A stretch of 64,000 bases of DNA from Streptomyces griseoaurantiacus (lineage in GTDB: Bacteria > Actinomycetota > Actinomycetes > Streptomycetales > Streptomycetaceae). The DNA lies in assembly GCA_014656015.1 (NCBI GenBank), contig BNBP01000015.1, positions 1 to 64,000 of the forward strand, read 5' to 3'. The stretch's first letter is position 1. Each line of letters begins with the position of its first letter. Shown in pieces: positions 30,785-39,563 of this stretch. Position numbers and translations under genes: made by a program. Below the pieces are notes generated by a model. That model saw only the letters and a program-made list of their open reading frames with translations. It was not told where the DNA came from and made no database searches.

Positions 30785-32314
30785 TCAGGTTCCGGCCTTC
30801 TCCCGGGGGAGGTTGCGCGCGTGACGGGGGTTCAGGAACCAGTGACGGGCCGAGGCGAACCACCACACCGCCGCGAAGCCCAGGACGACGAGGACGGCGA
30901 CCGGGGCGTAGTTGAAGGTCTCCCATGTCACCGGTGACACCTGCGGCAGCATGAACAGCACGGTGATGAACAGGACCCAGGTCACCGACACCACCCCGAT
31001 CGCCCTCGACCACCGGCCCAGGTGCCAGGGCCCTCGCCGGAAGGCGTCGCCCTTGACCACCCGCAGCAGCGTCGGGATGACGTAGGCGATGTAGAGGCCG
31101 ATCACCGCGATCGACGTCACCGCCGCGTACGCGGTCACGTTGATCAAGTACGGCAGCCCCAGGACGAGCGCGCCCAGCGTGGCCAGCCACACCGCCGCCA
31201 CCGGGGTGCGGGTGCGCGGGCTCACGGTGTGCCAGACGCGGGAGTACGGCAGCGCGCCGTCGCGCGAGAAGGCGTAGATCATGCGGCTGTTCGCGGTCAC
31301 CGAGGCCATCCCGCAGAACAGCTGTGCGCCGATCACCACGAGCAGCAGCAGCTTCCCGGTGGTGGCGCCCAGCGCGTCGAGGAGGATCTGCGCCGGGGGC
31401 GCGCCCGTGGGCGAGCCGAGCGCGCCGTCGTAGGACTGGATCGCGAACGTGAAGCCGAGGAGCAGCACGAACCCGGCGATCCAGGAGGTCCAGATGGAGC
31501 GGACGATGCCCTTCGGGCCGGCCGTGGACGCGTCGTGCGTCTCCTCGGTCATGTGGGCGGAGGCGTCGTACCCGGTGAAGGTGTACTGCGCCATCAGCAG
31601 CCCCAGCAGCACCACGTAGACCCCGCTGCCCCAGCCGGTGTTGTTGACGAACTCCCCGAACACGAACGAGGCGGACCGGTGGTGGTCGGGCACGAAGGCG
31701 AGTGCGCCGACGATCAGCGCGACGCCCAGGACGTGCCACCACACGCTGACGCTGTTGAGGAGGGCGACGATCCGGACGCCGAAGGTGTTCAGCAGGCCGT
31801 GCAGCAGCAGGATCGCGGCGAAGAGCAGGATCGTCCGCCCCGGCGTCACCTCGAAGTCGAACTGCAGGTTGAGGTAGGCGCCGAGGAAGGAGGCCGCCCC
31901 GAAGTCGATGCCGGCGGTCACGGCGACCTGGCCGAGGACGTTGAACCAGCCGGTGAACCACGCCCACGCGGCGGCCGAGCGGGGCGGGGCCAGCCGATGG
32001 GCCCAGAAGTACAGTCCCGCCGAGGTGGGGTACGCCGAGCAGATCTCGGCCATCGAGAGCCCCACGAACAGCGTCATCAGGCCGACGCCGACCCAGCCCC
32101 AGGTGATCACGGCGGGGCCGCCGGTGTTCATCCCGAACAGGTACAGCGTCAGGCAGCCGGAGAGGACGGAGATGATGGTGAAGGAGACCGCGTAGTTGGA
32201 GAAGGCGGACATGCGGCGGGCGAGGACCTGCGTGTAGCCGAGTTCGGCGAGCCGCTCCTCGTCCGAGGAGCGGTCGGGGGCCCGGGTCGCGTCGTCGAGC
32301 GCGTCATCTGTCAT
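30785..32314 (-). CDS. APC-superfamily amino acid permease
   Basis: A 509-aa transporter with about 12 TM segments. The N-terminus has the family motif around ARRMSAFSNYAVSFTIISVLSG, and the loop TGYDASAHMTEETHDASTAGPKGIVRS is characteristic of GABA/polyamine-type members of the ACT branch. ATG 32314 has GGGGAC upstream. It lies next to tRNA-Lys and converges with nothing. The substrate is unproven; GABA, choline-like or other amino compounds are candidates. Confidence 0.88.
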   Translation of the reverse strand: MTDDALDDATRAPDRSSDEERLAELGYTQVLARRMSAFSNYAVSFTIISVLSGCLTLYLFGMNTGGPAVITWGWVGVGLMTLFVGLSMAEICSAYPTSAGLYFWAHRLAPPRSAAAWAWFTGWFNVLGQVAVTAGIDFGAASFLGAYLNLQFDFEVTPGRTILLFAAILLLHGLLNTFGVRIVALLNSVSVWWHVLGVALIVGALAFVPDHHRSASFVFGEFVNNTGWGSGVYVVLLGLLMAQYTFTGYDASAHMTEETHDASTAGPKGIVRSIWTSWIAGFVLLLGFTFAIQSYDGALGSPTGAPPAQILLDALGATTGKLLLLVVIGAQLFCGMASVTANSRMIYAFSRDGALPYSRVWHTVSPRTRTPVAAVWLATLGALVLGLPYLINVTAYAAVTSIAVIGLYIAYVIPTLLRVVKGDAFRRGPWHLGRWSRAIGVVSVTWVLFITVLFMLPQVSPVTWETFNYAPVAVLVVLGFAAVWWFASARHWFLNPRHARNLPREKAGT

Positions 32315-32377
32315 GTCCCCAGCGATTCCCACCCGGCCGACGTGACAAGCGTCACACCACCACCCTGCCGCACAAAA

Positions 32378-32416
32378 GGCCGCGGCCCCCACCCGAGTCG
32401 GGTGGGGGCCGCGGCC
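32378..32416 (-). terminator. Intrinsic terminator of the DEAD-box helicase gene
   Basis: A perfect 17-bp inverted repeat (32378-32394 and 32400-32416) with a five-base loop is followed on the minus strand by four T residues. It lies 18 bp beyond the helicase stop codon. Confidence 0.93.
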
Positions 32417-32434
32417 CTGCTTCATGCGCCGGCG

Positions 32435-34576
32435 TCAGCTGCCGCGCTTCCAGCGGGGCTTGTCGTCCCGGCGGAAGGACGAGGAGGACCCGCCACCGCG
32501 GTGCTCGTCACGGCGCCCGTAGGAACCGGTGGAGCCACGGTGGTCGTCGCGGCGACCGGACGGGCGGTCGTGCCCACCGGCGCGGAAGCCGGGGCGGTCG
32601 CCCTGACGGTCACGGTTGAACGGGCGGTCGCTGCCGCGGTGGCCACCGCGGTCGTCGCGGCGGTCGTCGCGGCGGAAACCGCCACGGTCGTCACGGCGGT
32701 CGTCGCGACGGAAGCCGCCACGGTCGTCACGACGCTCGAAGGAACGACCACCGCGGTCGTCACGGCGGTCATCACGACGGTCGTCACGGCGGAAGCCACC
32801 GCGGTCGTCACGGCGGTCGTCGCGACGGAAGCCGCCACGGTCGTCACGACGCTCGAAGGAACGACCACCGCGGTCGTCACGACGGTCATCACGACGGTCG
32901 TCGCGACGGAAGCCACCACGGTCGTCACGACGCTCGAAGGAACGACCACCGCGGTCGTCACGACGGTCATCACGACGGTCGTCACGGCGGAAGCCACCAC
33001 GGTCGTCACGACGCTCGAAGCGCTCGGCACCTCGCTCGCGGCCGTTCGCCTGCTCCGGCAGCGACACGGGAGCCGCCTCCGCACTCCGCTCGGCGGTCTC
33101 GGCGGCGGCCTCGGCCGTCCCGCCCTCGGCCTCACGGGTCGCGGCCAGGGCCGCCTCCGGGTCCTCGCCGCGCTCGCGCGCGGCCCGGGCCACCAGACGG
33201 TCGGCCTCCTCGCGCAGCTCGCCGGCACGGCGCGTGGCGCGCTCCAGCTGCTTCGTCAGGTAGGCGACCTCGCGCTCGGCCTGCTGCGCGGCGTTGCCCG
33301 CCGACTCGGCCTGCACCTCGGTCATCGACCGGGCGCCGGTGATCTCGGCGACCTCCGGGTCGAACGCGCCGGCGCTCTGGATGACGTGACGCGAGGCGTC
33401 GACGCCCGCGTCCTCCATCAGCCGGAAGATCTGCCGGCGCTGGTGCGGCAGGGACAGCGAGACCACGGTGCCGGTACGCCCGGCACGCGCGGTGCGGCCG
33501 GCCCGGTGCAGGTAGTCCTTGTGGTCGCCCGCCGGGTCGACGTTGAGCACCAGGTCGATGCCGTCCACGTGGATGCCGCGCGCGGCGACGTCCGTGGCGA
33601 CGAGGACGTTGACGTACCCGTCCTTGAAGTCGGCCAGCGTCCGGGTGCGGGCGCCCTGGGTCATGCCGCCGTGCAGCGCGTCCGCCTTGGCGCCGGCGTC
33701 GCGGAGCTGCTCGGCGACGCGGTCGGCGCCGAGCTGGGTGCGCACGAAGATGATGGTGCGGCCCTTGCGGGAGGCGATCGCGGCGGTGACCGGCGCCTTG
33801 TCCTTGGGCTTCACGATCAGGATGTGGTGCGACATGGTGGTGACGGCGCCCTGGGCGGCGTCGACCTCGTGGTGGACCGGGTTGTTCAGGTACCGGTCGA
33901 CGAGGGTCTTGATCTCGTTCTCCATGGTGGCGGAGAAGAGCATCCGCTGGCCGCCGGCCGGGATCTGGTCGAGCAGCTCGGTGACCTCGGGCAGGAAGCC
34001 CAGGTCGGACATCTGGTCGGCCTCGTCGAGCACGGCGATCTGCACGTTCTCGAGCGAGCAGGCGCCGCGGTTGATGAGGTCCCGCAGCCGGCCCGGGGTG
34101 GCGACGAGCACGTCGACACCACGCTCCAGGGCGTAGATCTGGTTGCCCATGGAGGTGCCGCCGCAGACGACCTTCATCTTCAGGCCGAGGACGTCGCCGT
34201 AGGGCTGGAGCGCGTCGGCGACCTGCATGGCGAGTTCACGCGTCGGCGTCATGATGACGGCGCGCGGCTTGTGCTTCTCGGTGCGGGCGCCGGCCAGCGT
34301 GGCCAGGGCGGGCAGACCGAAGGAGAGGGTCTTGCCGGAGCCGGTGCGGCCGCGGCCGAGGATGTCCTTGCCGGCCAGGGCGTCCGGGATGGTCGCGGCC
34401 TGGATCGGGAACGGGGCGGTCACACCGTTCTGCGCGAGCTTGCGGACGATGCCCTCGGGCAGTCCGAGGTCGGCGAAGGTGAGCTGGGGGGCGTCGGTCT
34501 CGGCCGCGCCCTCGGTCGACTCGACGGCCTCGGGGCCTTCGGGCAGGACGACGTGGTCGGTACTGGCGACAGACAT
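32435..34576 (-). CDS. DEAD-box RNA helicase with RDD/RGG-rich tail
   Basis: A 713-aa ATP-dependent RNA helicase. The core (about residues 30-400) has the Q motif (TFADLGLPEGIVRKLAQNG), GRTGSGKT, PTRELA, DEAD, SAT, and HRAGRTARAG in domain 2. A helical linker follows, then ~180 residues built from repeats of RRDDRGGF and RSFERRDDRGG. Such tails bind RNA and promote condensates; a role in cold adaptation or ribosome assembly is typical. ATG 34576 (MSVAST) is selected, with GGAAGG 12 bases upstream. A leader of ~290 bp lacks genes and may hold post-transcriptional control. Confidence 0.93.
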   Translation of the reverse strand: MSVASTDHVVLPEGPEAVESTEGAAETDAPQLTFADLGLPEGIVRKLAQNGVTAPFPIQAATIPDALAGKDILGRGRTGSGKTLSFGLPALATLAGARTEKHKPRAVIMTPTRELAMQVADALQPYGDVLGLKMKVVCGGTSMGNQIYALERGVDVLVATPGRLRDLINRGACSLENVQIAVLDEADQMSDLGFLPEVTELLDQIPAGGQRMLFSATMENEIKTLVDRYLNNPVHHEVDAAQGAVTTMSHHILIVKPKDKAPVTAAIASRKGRTIIFVRTQLGADRVAEQLRDAGAKADALHGGMTQGARTRTLADFKDGYVNVLVATDVAARGIHVDGIDLVLNVDPAGDHKDYLHRAGRTARAGRTGTVVSLSLPHQRRQIFRLMEDAGVDASRHVIQSAGAFDPEVAEITGARSMTEVQAESAGNAAQQAEREVAYLTKQLERATRRAGELREEADRLVARAARERGEDPEAALAATREAEGGTAEAAAETAERSAEAAPVSLPEQANGRERGAERFERRDDRGGFRRDDRRDDRRDDRGGRSFERRDDRGGFRRDDRRDDRRDDRGGRSFERRDDRGGFRRDDRRDDRGGFRRDDRRDDRRDDRGGRSFERRDDRGGFRRDDRRDDRGGFRRDDRRDDRGGHRGSDRPFNRDRQGDRPGFRAGGHDRPSGRRDDHRGSTGSYGRRDEHRGGGSSSSFRRDDKPRWKRGS
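32643..33012. repeat. Tandem repeats encoding the RDD-rich helicase tail
   Basis: Units of about 24-90 bp encoding FERRDDRGGFRRDDRRDD recur at least six times with near-identical DNA sequence. The array is prone to slippage and recombination and produces long spurious frames on the opposite strand. Confidence 0.9.
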
Positions 34577-34869
34577 GCGAATGGAGAGCCTTCCGGAGTT
34601 GTACGGCAGCACGCGCCCCAACTCCGTGAAAGTCACAATCGACCGCCTCGATGCGGTCCGGCCACGGTAAGGGAGAGTACGCGCCACACGCGGCGCGTCT
34701 TTTCTTGGCGCCGGGCAAATGGGATCAAACGATCTACCACCATACGCACCAAGGCCCTCGGGGTGCAAACCCACGGGTCAGAGCCTTGCGGAGGCGACGG
34801 GACGCGCCCGGAAGCACCCGCGCGTGGGTGCGAGGGTCAGCCGAGCCCCACCCGCCCGTGGACTCACCG

Positions 34870-35448
34870 TCACTCGTCCTCCGCCGTGACCCACCCGGTC
34901 CCCGGCTCCGGCACGGGCGCCGCCGCCACCGGCCCCCGCTCCACCATCTGCGCGCGCTGCTCGTGCGCCGAGGCGGAGGGCTCCGCCGTGTCCGGGGGCG
35001 GCTCGGAGGCGGGCGGCGGCGTCGGGTCGGGCTCCGGCGGGGTGAAGGGAGCGCTCGGCGCCCCCGTGGGCCCGGCCGGATCACCCCCGCCACCCGCCTG
35101 GCCGCCCCCGCCGTGCCCGCCGGTGTCGCCCGGCTCGCCCCCGCCGCCCTTGCCCGAGGTCTCCGTCGACGGCTCGGCGCGCGGGGTCTTCGAAGCGGTC
35201 GGCGCCGCTTTCCCGTGCTTCGACTCGCCCGGCCGCGGGGACCGGCCCTTCCGGTCGCGCCGGCCGCCGGCCGCGCCGTCGGCACCGACTCCCGCCACGT
35301 CCTCGCCCCGCACCACCGTCCCGTGCGGACCGGTCGAGCGCCCCGGGCCGGGGCGCCCGGCATCCTGGCCCACGCTCACGCATCCCGTGGCGGCCGCCAC
35401 GGTCAGGACGGCGGCGGCCAGTCGGAACGGAACGTCACTGGGGCGCAC
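34870..35448 (-). CDS. Predicted lipoprotein of unknown function
   Basis: A 192-aa secreted protein. Residues 1-24 form a lipoprotein signal peptide with hydrophobic core FRLAAAVLTVAAA and lipobox ATGC. The mature part is Pro/Gly/Thr-rich and disordered-looking, ending in EPGTGWVTAEDE. GTG 35448 has GGAGGTGG six bases upstream. It is divergent from a mini-metalloprotease gene. No enzymatic domain is seen. Confidence 0.75.
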   Translation of the reverse strand: MRPSDVPFRLAAAVLTVAAATGCVSVGQDAGRPGPGRSTGPHGTVVRGEDVAGVGADGAAGGRRDRKGRSPRPGESKHGKAAPTASKTPRAEPSTETSGKGGGGEPGDTGGHGGGGQAGGGGDPAGPTGAPSAPFTPPEPDPTPPPASEPPPDTAEPSASAHEQRAQMVERGPVAAAPVPEPGTGWVTAEDE

Positions 35449-35589
35449 GGGCAGCCACCTCCGGGGGCGGGCGAAGCGGGTCCCCCTGCCCAACTCCCCC
35501 GCCCCGCGCGAGGACACGCCCCACCGCGGCCGGACCGGCCGGCGCCGCCACACCGTGCGGCCGAGCGGCCGTGCCCGACAATGGTCGGT

Positions 35590-35940
35590 GTGCTGCAGAT
35601 GACGCGCGAGGAATTCGAAGAGCTCGTGAGCGAGGCCCTGGACCGGATCCCGCCGGAACTGACACGGGTCATGGACAACGTGGCCGTCTTCGTCGAGGAC
35701 GAGCCACCCGCCGACGACCCCGAACTGCTCGGCCTGTACGAGGGAACACCGCTCACCGAGCGCGGCGAGTGGTACGCCGGGGTCCTCCCCGACCGCATCA
35801 GCGTCTACATGGGCCCGACGCTGCGCCACTGCGGCTCGCCGGAGGAGGTCGTGCACGAGGTCTCCGTGACGGTCGTGCACGAGGTCGCCCACCACTTCGG
35901 CATCGAGGACGCCCGGCTGCACGAGCTGGGCTGGGGCTGA
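35590..35940 (+). CDS. Minimal metallopeptidase (HExxHxxGxxD, zincin-like)
   Basis: A 116-aa protein of the MMP/DUF1025-type family. The zinc motif HEVAHHFGIED is at the C-terminus (about residue 99), and the acidic N-terminal half has MDNVAVFVEDEPP. GTG 35590 is chosen as start; an in-frame ATG nine bases earlier is possible. Family members are small single-domain zincins of unclear substrate. It is divergent from the lipoprotein gene. Confidence 0.87.
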   Translation: MLQMTREEFEELVSEALDRIPPELTRVMDNVAVFVEDEPPADDPELLGLYEGTPLTERGEWYAGVLPDRISVYMGPTLRHCGSPEEVVHEVSVTVVHEVAHHFGIEDARLHELGWG

Positions 35941-36021
35941 GCCCGCCACGCCCTTCACGACTCGTCCGGTCTCCTCCCCGCATCCGGCATATTCGTCCCC
36001 TCACATGGGCATACGGGACCA

Positions 36022-37683
36022 ATGGCCCGCCGCGTCCCCGCCGCAGTCCTGCACGCACTCGCCCGACTCCGAAGGGCCGCGAACCGCGAGCGCGCACCCG
36101 CGCGCACCCCCGCACGTCGCACATCCGCACGCCCCCTCTCCCTCGCCTCCCGCCCCAACCCCTGGCTCCAGGCGCTCGCCCTGGCCGCCGTCGTGCTCCT
36201 CGGCGCCTGGCTGGGCCTCCTCGTCGTCGGCAACGTGCGCGCGCCCGTGGGCCCCATGAACACCACGATGGCCCTGCGCCCCTCCCTCACCGGCGGCACG
36301 AAGATCAACGTCTCCCCGCTCGGCGCGCTGGAGCTGAGCACGCACACGGCCCCCGTCCGCCTCGACGTCAACGTCGACCAGCTGGACGCGGCCCGCGCCC
36401 AGGCCCTCGTGGACCATCCCGAGCGGCTCTCCGGCCTCCAGGAGGAGGTGGCCCAGGACGTCGCCGACGACACGCTGGACCTCGCCGTGCGCTCCTGCGT
36501 GGCCGTCGTCTCCGGCGCCACCGCGCTCGGTCTCGTCGTCTACCGCCGCCCGCGCCGCGCCCTGGCGGCCGGCGGCCTCGCCCTCGCGCTCCTCGCCGCC
36601 TGCGGCACGAGCGCCTACGCGACGTGGAACCCCAAGGCGGTCCTGGAGCCGAAGTTCTCCGGCCTGCTGTCCTCCGCCCCCTCGCTCGTCGGCAGCGCGC
36701 GCAGCATCGTCACGGAGTTCGACGTCTACCAGCAGGAGCTGGCCCGCCTCGTGACGAACGTGACCAAGCTGTACGACGTCACGTCCACGCTCCCCGCGTA
36801 CCGGCCGGACCCCAGCACGATCCGGGTGCTGCACGTCTCGGACATCCACCTCAACCCGGCGAGCTGGAAGATCATCGCCTCGCTGGTGAAGCAGTACGAC
36901 ATCAACGTGATCGTCGACTCCGGCGACACGATGGACCACGGCACGGCGGCCGAGAACGGCTTCCTCGACCCGGTGGCCGACCTGGGCGCGCCGTACGTGT
37001 GGGTGCGGGGCAACCACGACTCGGCGACCACCCAGGACTACCTGGCAAAGATGAAGAACGTGCGCGTCCTGGACGACGGCAGGGCGGTCACCGTCGCGGG
37101 ACTGCGGTTCGCGGGGATCGGCGACCCGCAGTACACCCCCGACCGCACGGCGGAGCGCGGCGACCGGGCGGAGGAGCTGGCGGGCGCCCGCCTCGCCTCC
37201 TCCCTGCGCGACCAGCGGAACGCCGGCACACCGGTCGACGTGGCCCTCGTGCACGAACCCTCGGCGGCGCGGGAGACGGACGGGGAGGTGCCACTGGTCC
37301 TCTCGGGTCATCTGCACCACGAGGGCACGGAAGTCATGAAGTACGGCACGCGACTGCGCATCGAGGGCTCCACGGGCGGCAGCGGGCTGCGCGCGGTCGA
37401 GGGGAAGCACCCCGACCCGATCGAGGCGTCGGTGCTCTACTTCGACCGGGACAGCCGGCGGCTCCAGGCCTGGGACGCGATCAAGCTGGGCGGTCTGGGC
37501 CGGACGACCGCCGAGGTCGCCCGCCACCTGGTGGACGAGAACCAGCCCGGCGCCACCCCGTCCCCGTCCTCCTCGGGGTCCTCGGGGTCCTCGGGGTCCT
37601 CGGGGTCCCCGTCCCCGACGTCGTCCTCCGGTTCCCCCACCCCGGCGAAGTCCGCCAGCCGATCCCCGCGCCCCTCCCCATGA
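36022..37683 (+). CDS. Membrane-anchored calcineurin-like metallophosphoesterase
   Basis: A 553-aa protein. TM segments lie at about residues 48-70 and again near 160-190 (SCVAVVSGATALGLVVY; AAGGLALALLAACGTSAYA). The extracytoplasmic phosphoesterase domain (about 270-510) has SDIHL, DSGDTMDHG, GNHD and SGHLHH, the full metal-ligand set. The C-terminal tail is Ser/Gly/Pro-rich with SSG repeats coded by 9-bp direct repeats near 37569-37606. ATG 36022 is the first start. The substrate is unknown. Confidence 0.88.
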   Translation: MARRVPAAVLHALARLRRAANRERAPARTPARRTSARPLSLASRPNPWLQALALAAVVLLGAWLGLLVVGNVRAPVGPMNTTMALRPSLTGGTKINVSPLGALELSTHTAPVRLDVNVDQLDAARAQALVDHPERLSGLQEEVAQDVADDTLDLAVRSCVAVVSGATALGLVVYRRPRRALAAGGLALALLAACGTSAYATWNPKAVLEPKFSGLLSSAPSLVGSARSIVTEFDVYQQELARLVTNVTKLYDVTSTLPAYRPDPSTIRVLHVSDIHLNPASWKIIASLVKQYDINVIVDSGDTMDHGTAAENGFLDPVADLGAPYVWVRGNHDSATTQDYLAKMKNVRVLDDGRAVTVAGLRFAGIGDPQYTPDRTAERGDRAEELAGARLASSLRDQRNAGTPVDVALVHEPSAARETDGEVPLVLSGHLHHEGTEVMKYGTRLRIEGSTGGSGLRAVEGKHPDPIEASVLYFDRDSRRLQAWDAIKLGGLGRTTAEVARHLVDENQPGATPSPSSSGSSGSSGSSGSPSPTSSSGSPTPAKSASRSPRPSP

Positions 37684-37840
37684 CGCCCCGCCACGTCCCG
37701 CCACGCTCCGCCGGGTCCCCTCCTCGGCCCCTGCGCCCCCTCCCGCACCCGCCCCCGTAAACCGTTTTGGCGATACCTCCCGCCATCCCATATGCTTCTC
37801 ACGTCCCCGAGGCGCCGAGAAGCGCCCAGGCGGGCCGATA

Positions 37841-37913
37841 GCCCTCATCGTCTAGCGGCCTAGGACGCCGCCCTTTCAAGGCGGTAGCACGGGTTCGAAT
37901 CCCGTTGGGGGCA
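37841..37913 (+). tRNA. tRNA-Glu (TTC)
   Basis: A 73-nt cloverleaf with anticodon loop CTTTCAA; the acceptor stem pairs fully with one G-U. CCA is not encoded. Confidence 0.95.
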
Positions 37914-37922
37914 CGCAGTACC

Positions 37923-37955
37923 GTGTGCGACACTGTCGCTCGTTGGTTCGCACAC
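37923..37955. other. Hairpin between tRNA-Glu and tRNA-Asp
   Basis: Perfect 8-bp arms GTGTGCGA and TCGCACAC are separated by 17 bases. It could be a processing or weak termination element. Confidence 0.5.
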
Positions 37956-37963
37956 AACAGCAA

Positions 37964-38038
37964 GGTCCTGTGGAGCAGTTTGGAGTGCTCGCCACCCTGT
38001 CAAGGTGGAGGCCGCGGGTTCAAATCCCGTCAGGACCG
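37964..38038 (+). tRNA. tRNA-Asp (GTC), copy 1
   Basis: A 75-nt cloverleaf with anticodon loop CTGTCAA. It is identical to the copy at 43667-43741. Confidence 0.95.
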
Positions 38039-38062
38039 CTGACGTCTCCTCGGAGTCGTCGT

Positions 38063-38139
38063 GGCTGGGTAGCTCAGTTGGTACGAGCGTCCGCCTGAAA
38101 AGCGGAAGGTCGCCGGTTCGACCCCGGCCCCAGCCACCA
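38063..38139 (+). tRNA. tRNA-Phe (GAA)
   Basis: Cloverleaf with anticodon loop CTGAAAA and encoded CCA (38137-38139). It ends the Glu-Asp-Phe cluster just before a terminator. Confidence 0.94.
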
Positions 38140-38141
38140 TC

Positions 38142-38172
38142 GAAGGCCCCCTCCCTCAGGGACGGGGCCTTC
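38142..38172. terminator. Terminator of the Glu-Asp-Phe tRNA cluster
   Basis: GAAGGCCCC and GGGGCCTTC arms with a 13-base loop lie three bases after tRNA-Phe. Confidence 0.85.
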
Positions 38173-38242
38173 AGTCATTTCCGGACCCCTGCCCCCGATC
38201 CCCGGCCCCCGTGTCTTCGGAAGTCGCTCCGCCCTCCGGGGC

Positions 38243-39484
38243 TCACGGCGCGGCGTGCGCCGGGCCCGCCGCGCGGCCGCCCGGGTGGCGGTGGCGCCAG
38301 ACCAGGAAGACCGTGCAGGACACGAGCGCCCAGCCCGCGAGGACCAGGAACGGGAACGCGTGCTGGTGGCCGGCGAAGTAGACCGCCGTGTGCTGGGCGT
38401 TGACCGAGGCGCCCGGCGGGAGCCACCGGCCGATCACGCCGAGCGGGGACGGCAGCAGCGGCCAGGAGACCGCGCCGCCCGAGGACGGGTTGCCGAGCAG
38501 CACCATCAGGCCCCAGGTCGGCAGCATCGCCCAGCGGCCGAACAGGGTGTTGAACATCGTGAAGACCATGCCGGAGGCGAACATCGTCAGCGCGAGGATC
38601 AGCCACGACTCGAGGAACGGCAGGTGCACCGCGTCGAGCAGCCAGTCGACCACCGCCGCGATCGCGAAACCGCCGAGCAGCGCGTACGCGGCGGTGAACG
38701 CGATGCGCTCGACCGGGTTCAGCGCGCCGGCGTGCACGCTGAGCTGGATCGCGCCGACGAAGCCGATGATGACGGCGGCGAGGGAGACGTAGAAGATCGC
38801 CAGCCCTCGCGGGTCCCCCCGCTGCAGCGGCTTGAGGTCCTTGACCTCGACGTTCGTACCGGTGGCCGTGCCCACCCGTTTCCCCGCGTCCGCCAGCAGC
38901 TCGGCGACCGTCGCCCCCGAGGCCCCGGAGACCTCCAGGGTGAGCCGCTGCCCGCCGGAGGGCACGTCGAGCACCGCGAAGACCTTCTGGTCGTCCACCG
39001 CCTCGACCGCCGTGCTCCGGTCCTCGTAGACGTGCAGCTTGAGCGAGGCGTTCAGCGCCTTCTCCATCCCGGCGATGAACCGCCGCCCCTGCGGACTGTC
39101 GTACGCCCCGACGACGGCCGTGGGCACCGTGCGCGGCGTGGGGTTGGCCATGGCGTACGTGTAGGAGCCGGCGAAGAACCCGGCCGCCCCGGCGATGATG
39201 AGCAGCAGCACGGTGGCGGGCAGGAAGGGCCCCTCCCGGAACCCGGCCCACCGCTCCCCCCACGTACGCGTTCGCCCGTGAGCACCGTGCGCCGGCTCCC
39301 GGCCGTCCGGGGGCGGGGCCCCGGGCTCGGCCTCCGGCCGGGGCCCGGAGGGGGAGCCGGGCCCGGACGACGGCTCGGCCCCCGACGCGGTCCCGCGCTC
39401 GGGCGACGGCTCGCCCTCGGACGGGGACTCGGGCTCGGGACCGGGACCGGGACCGGGACCGGGATCAGGATCGGATGTGGACAT
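38243..39484 (-). CDS. YhgE/DUF3533-like multi-TM membrane protein
   Basis: A 413-aa protein. A cytosolic Pro/Gly/Glu-rich N-terminus (about 85 residues, with GPGPGP runs) is followed by TM1 (FLPATVLLLIIAGAAGFFAGSY). An extracytoplasmic domain (PTAVVGAYDSPQGRRFIAGMEKAL) and five to six C-terminal TM segments complete it. This matches the ABC-2/YhgE-type architecture seen in membrane proteins without an ATPase partner. The start is ATG 39484, divergent from hrpA by 79 bp. Function is unknown; envelope or export roles are suggested for relatives. Confidence 0.78.
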   Translation of the reverse strand: MSTSDPDPGPGPGPGPEPESPSEGEPSPERGTASGAEPSSGPGSPSGPRPEAEPGAPPPDGREPAHGAHGRTRTWGERWAGFREGPFLPATVLLLIIAGAAGFFAGSYTYAMANPTPRTVPTAVVGAYDSPQGRRFIAGMEKALNASLKLHVYEDRSTAVEAVDDQKVFAVLDVPSGGQRLTLEVSGASGATVAELLADAGKRVGTATGTNVEVKDLKPLQRGDPRGLAIFYVSLAAVIIGFVGAIQLSVHAGALNPVERIAFTAAYALLGGFAIAAVVDWLLDAVHLPFLESWLILALTMFASGMVFTMFNTLFGRWAMLPTWGLMVLLGNPSSGGAVSWPLLPSPLGVIGRWLPPGASVNAQHTAVYFAGHQHAFPFLVLAGWALVSCTVFLVWRHRHPGGRAAGPAHAAP

Positions 39485-39563
39485 AACGGCCACGCTAGAT
39501 GATTTCACCCCAGGACAAATCCGTTCGCCTCTCGTTTCCCGGAGGTGAGATCCTGGTTCCCGT

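Noticed and set aside
31022..35602. A 1526-aa plus-strand frame
   Set aside because: It lies antisense to the permease, DEAD-box helicase and lipoprotein genes, is composed of low-complexity Gly/Arg/Asp and Val/Thr runs, and arises from GC-rich third-position mirroring and the RDD repeats.
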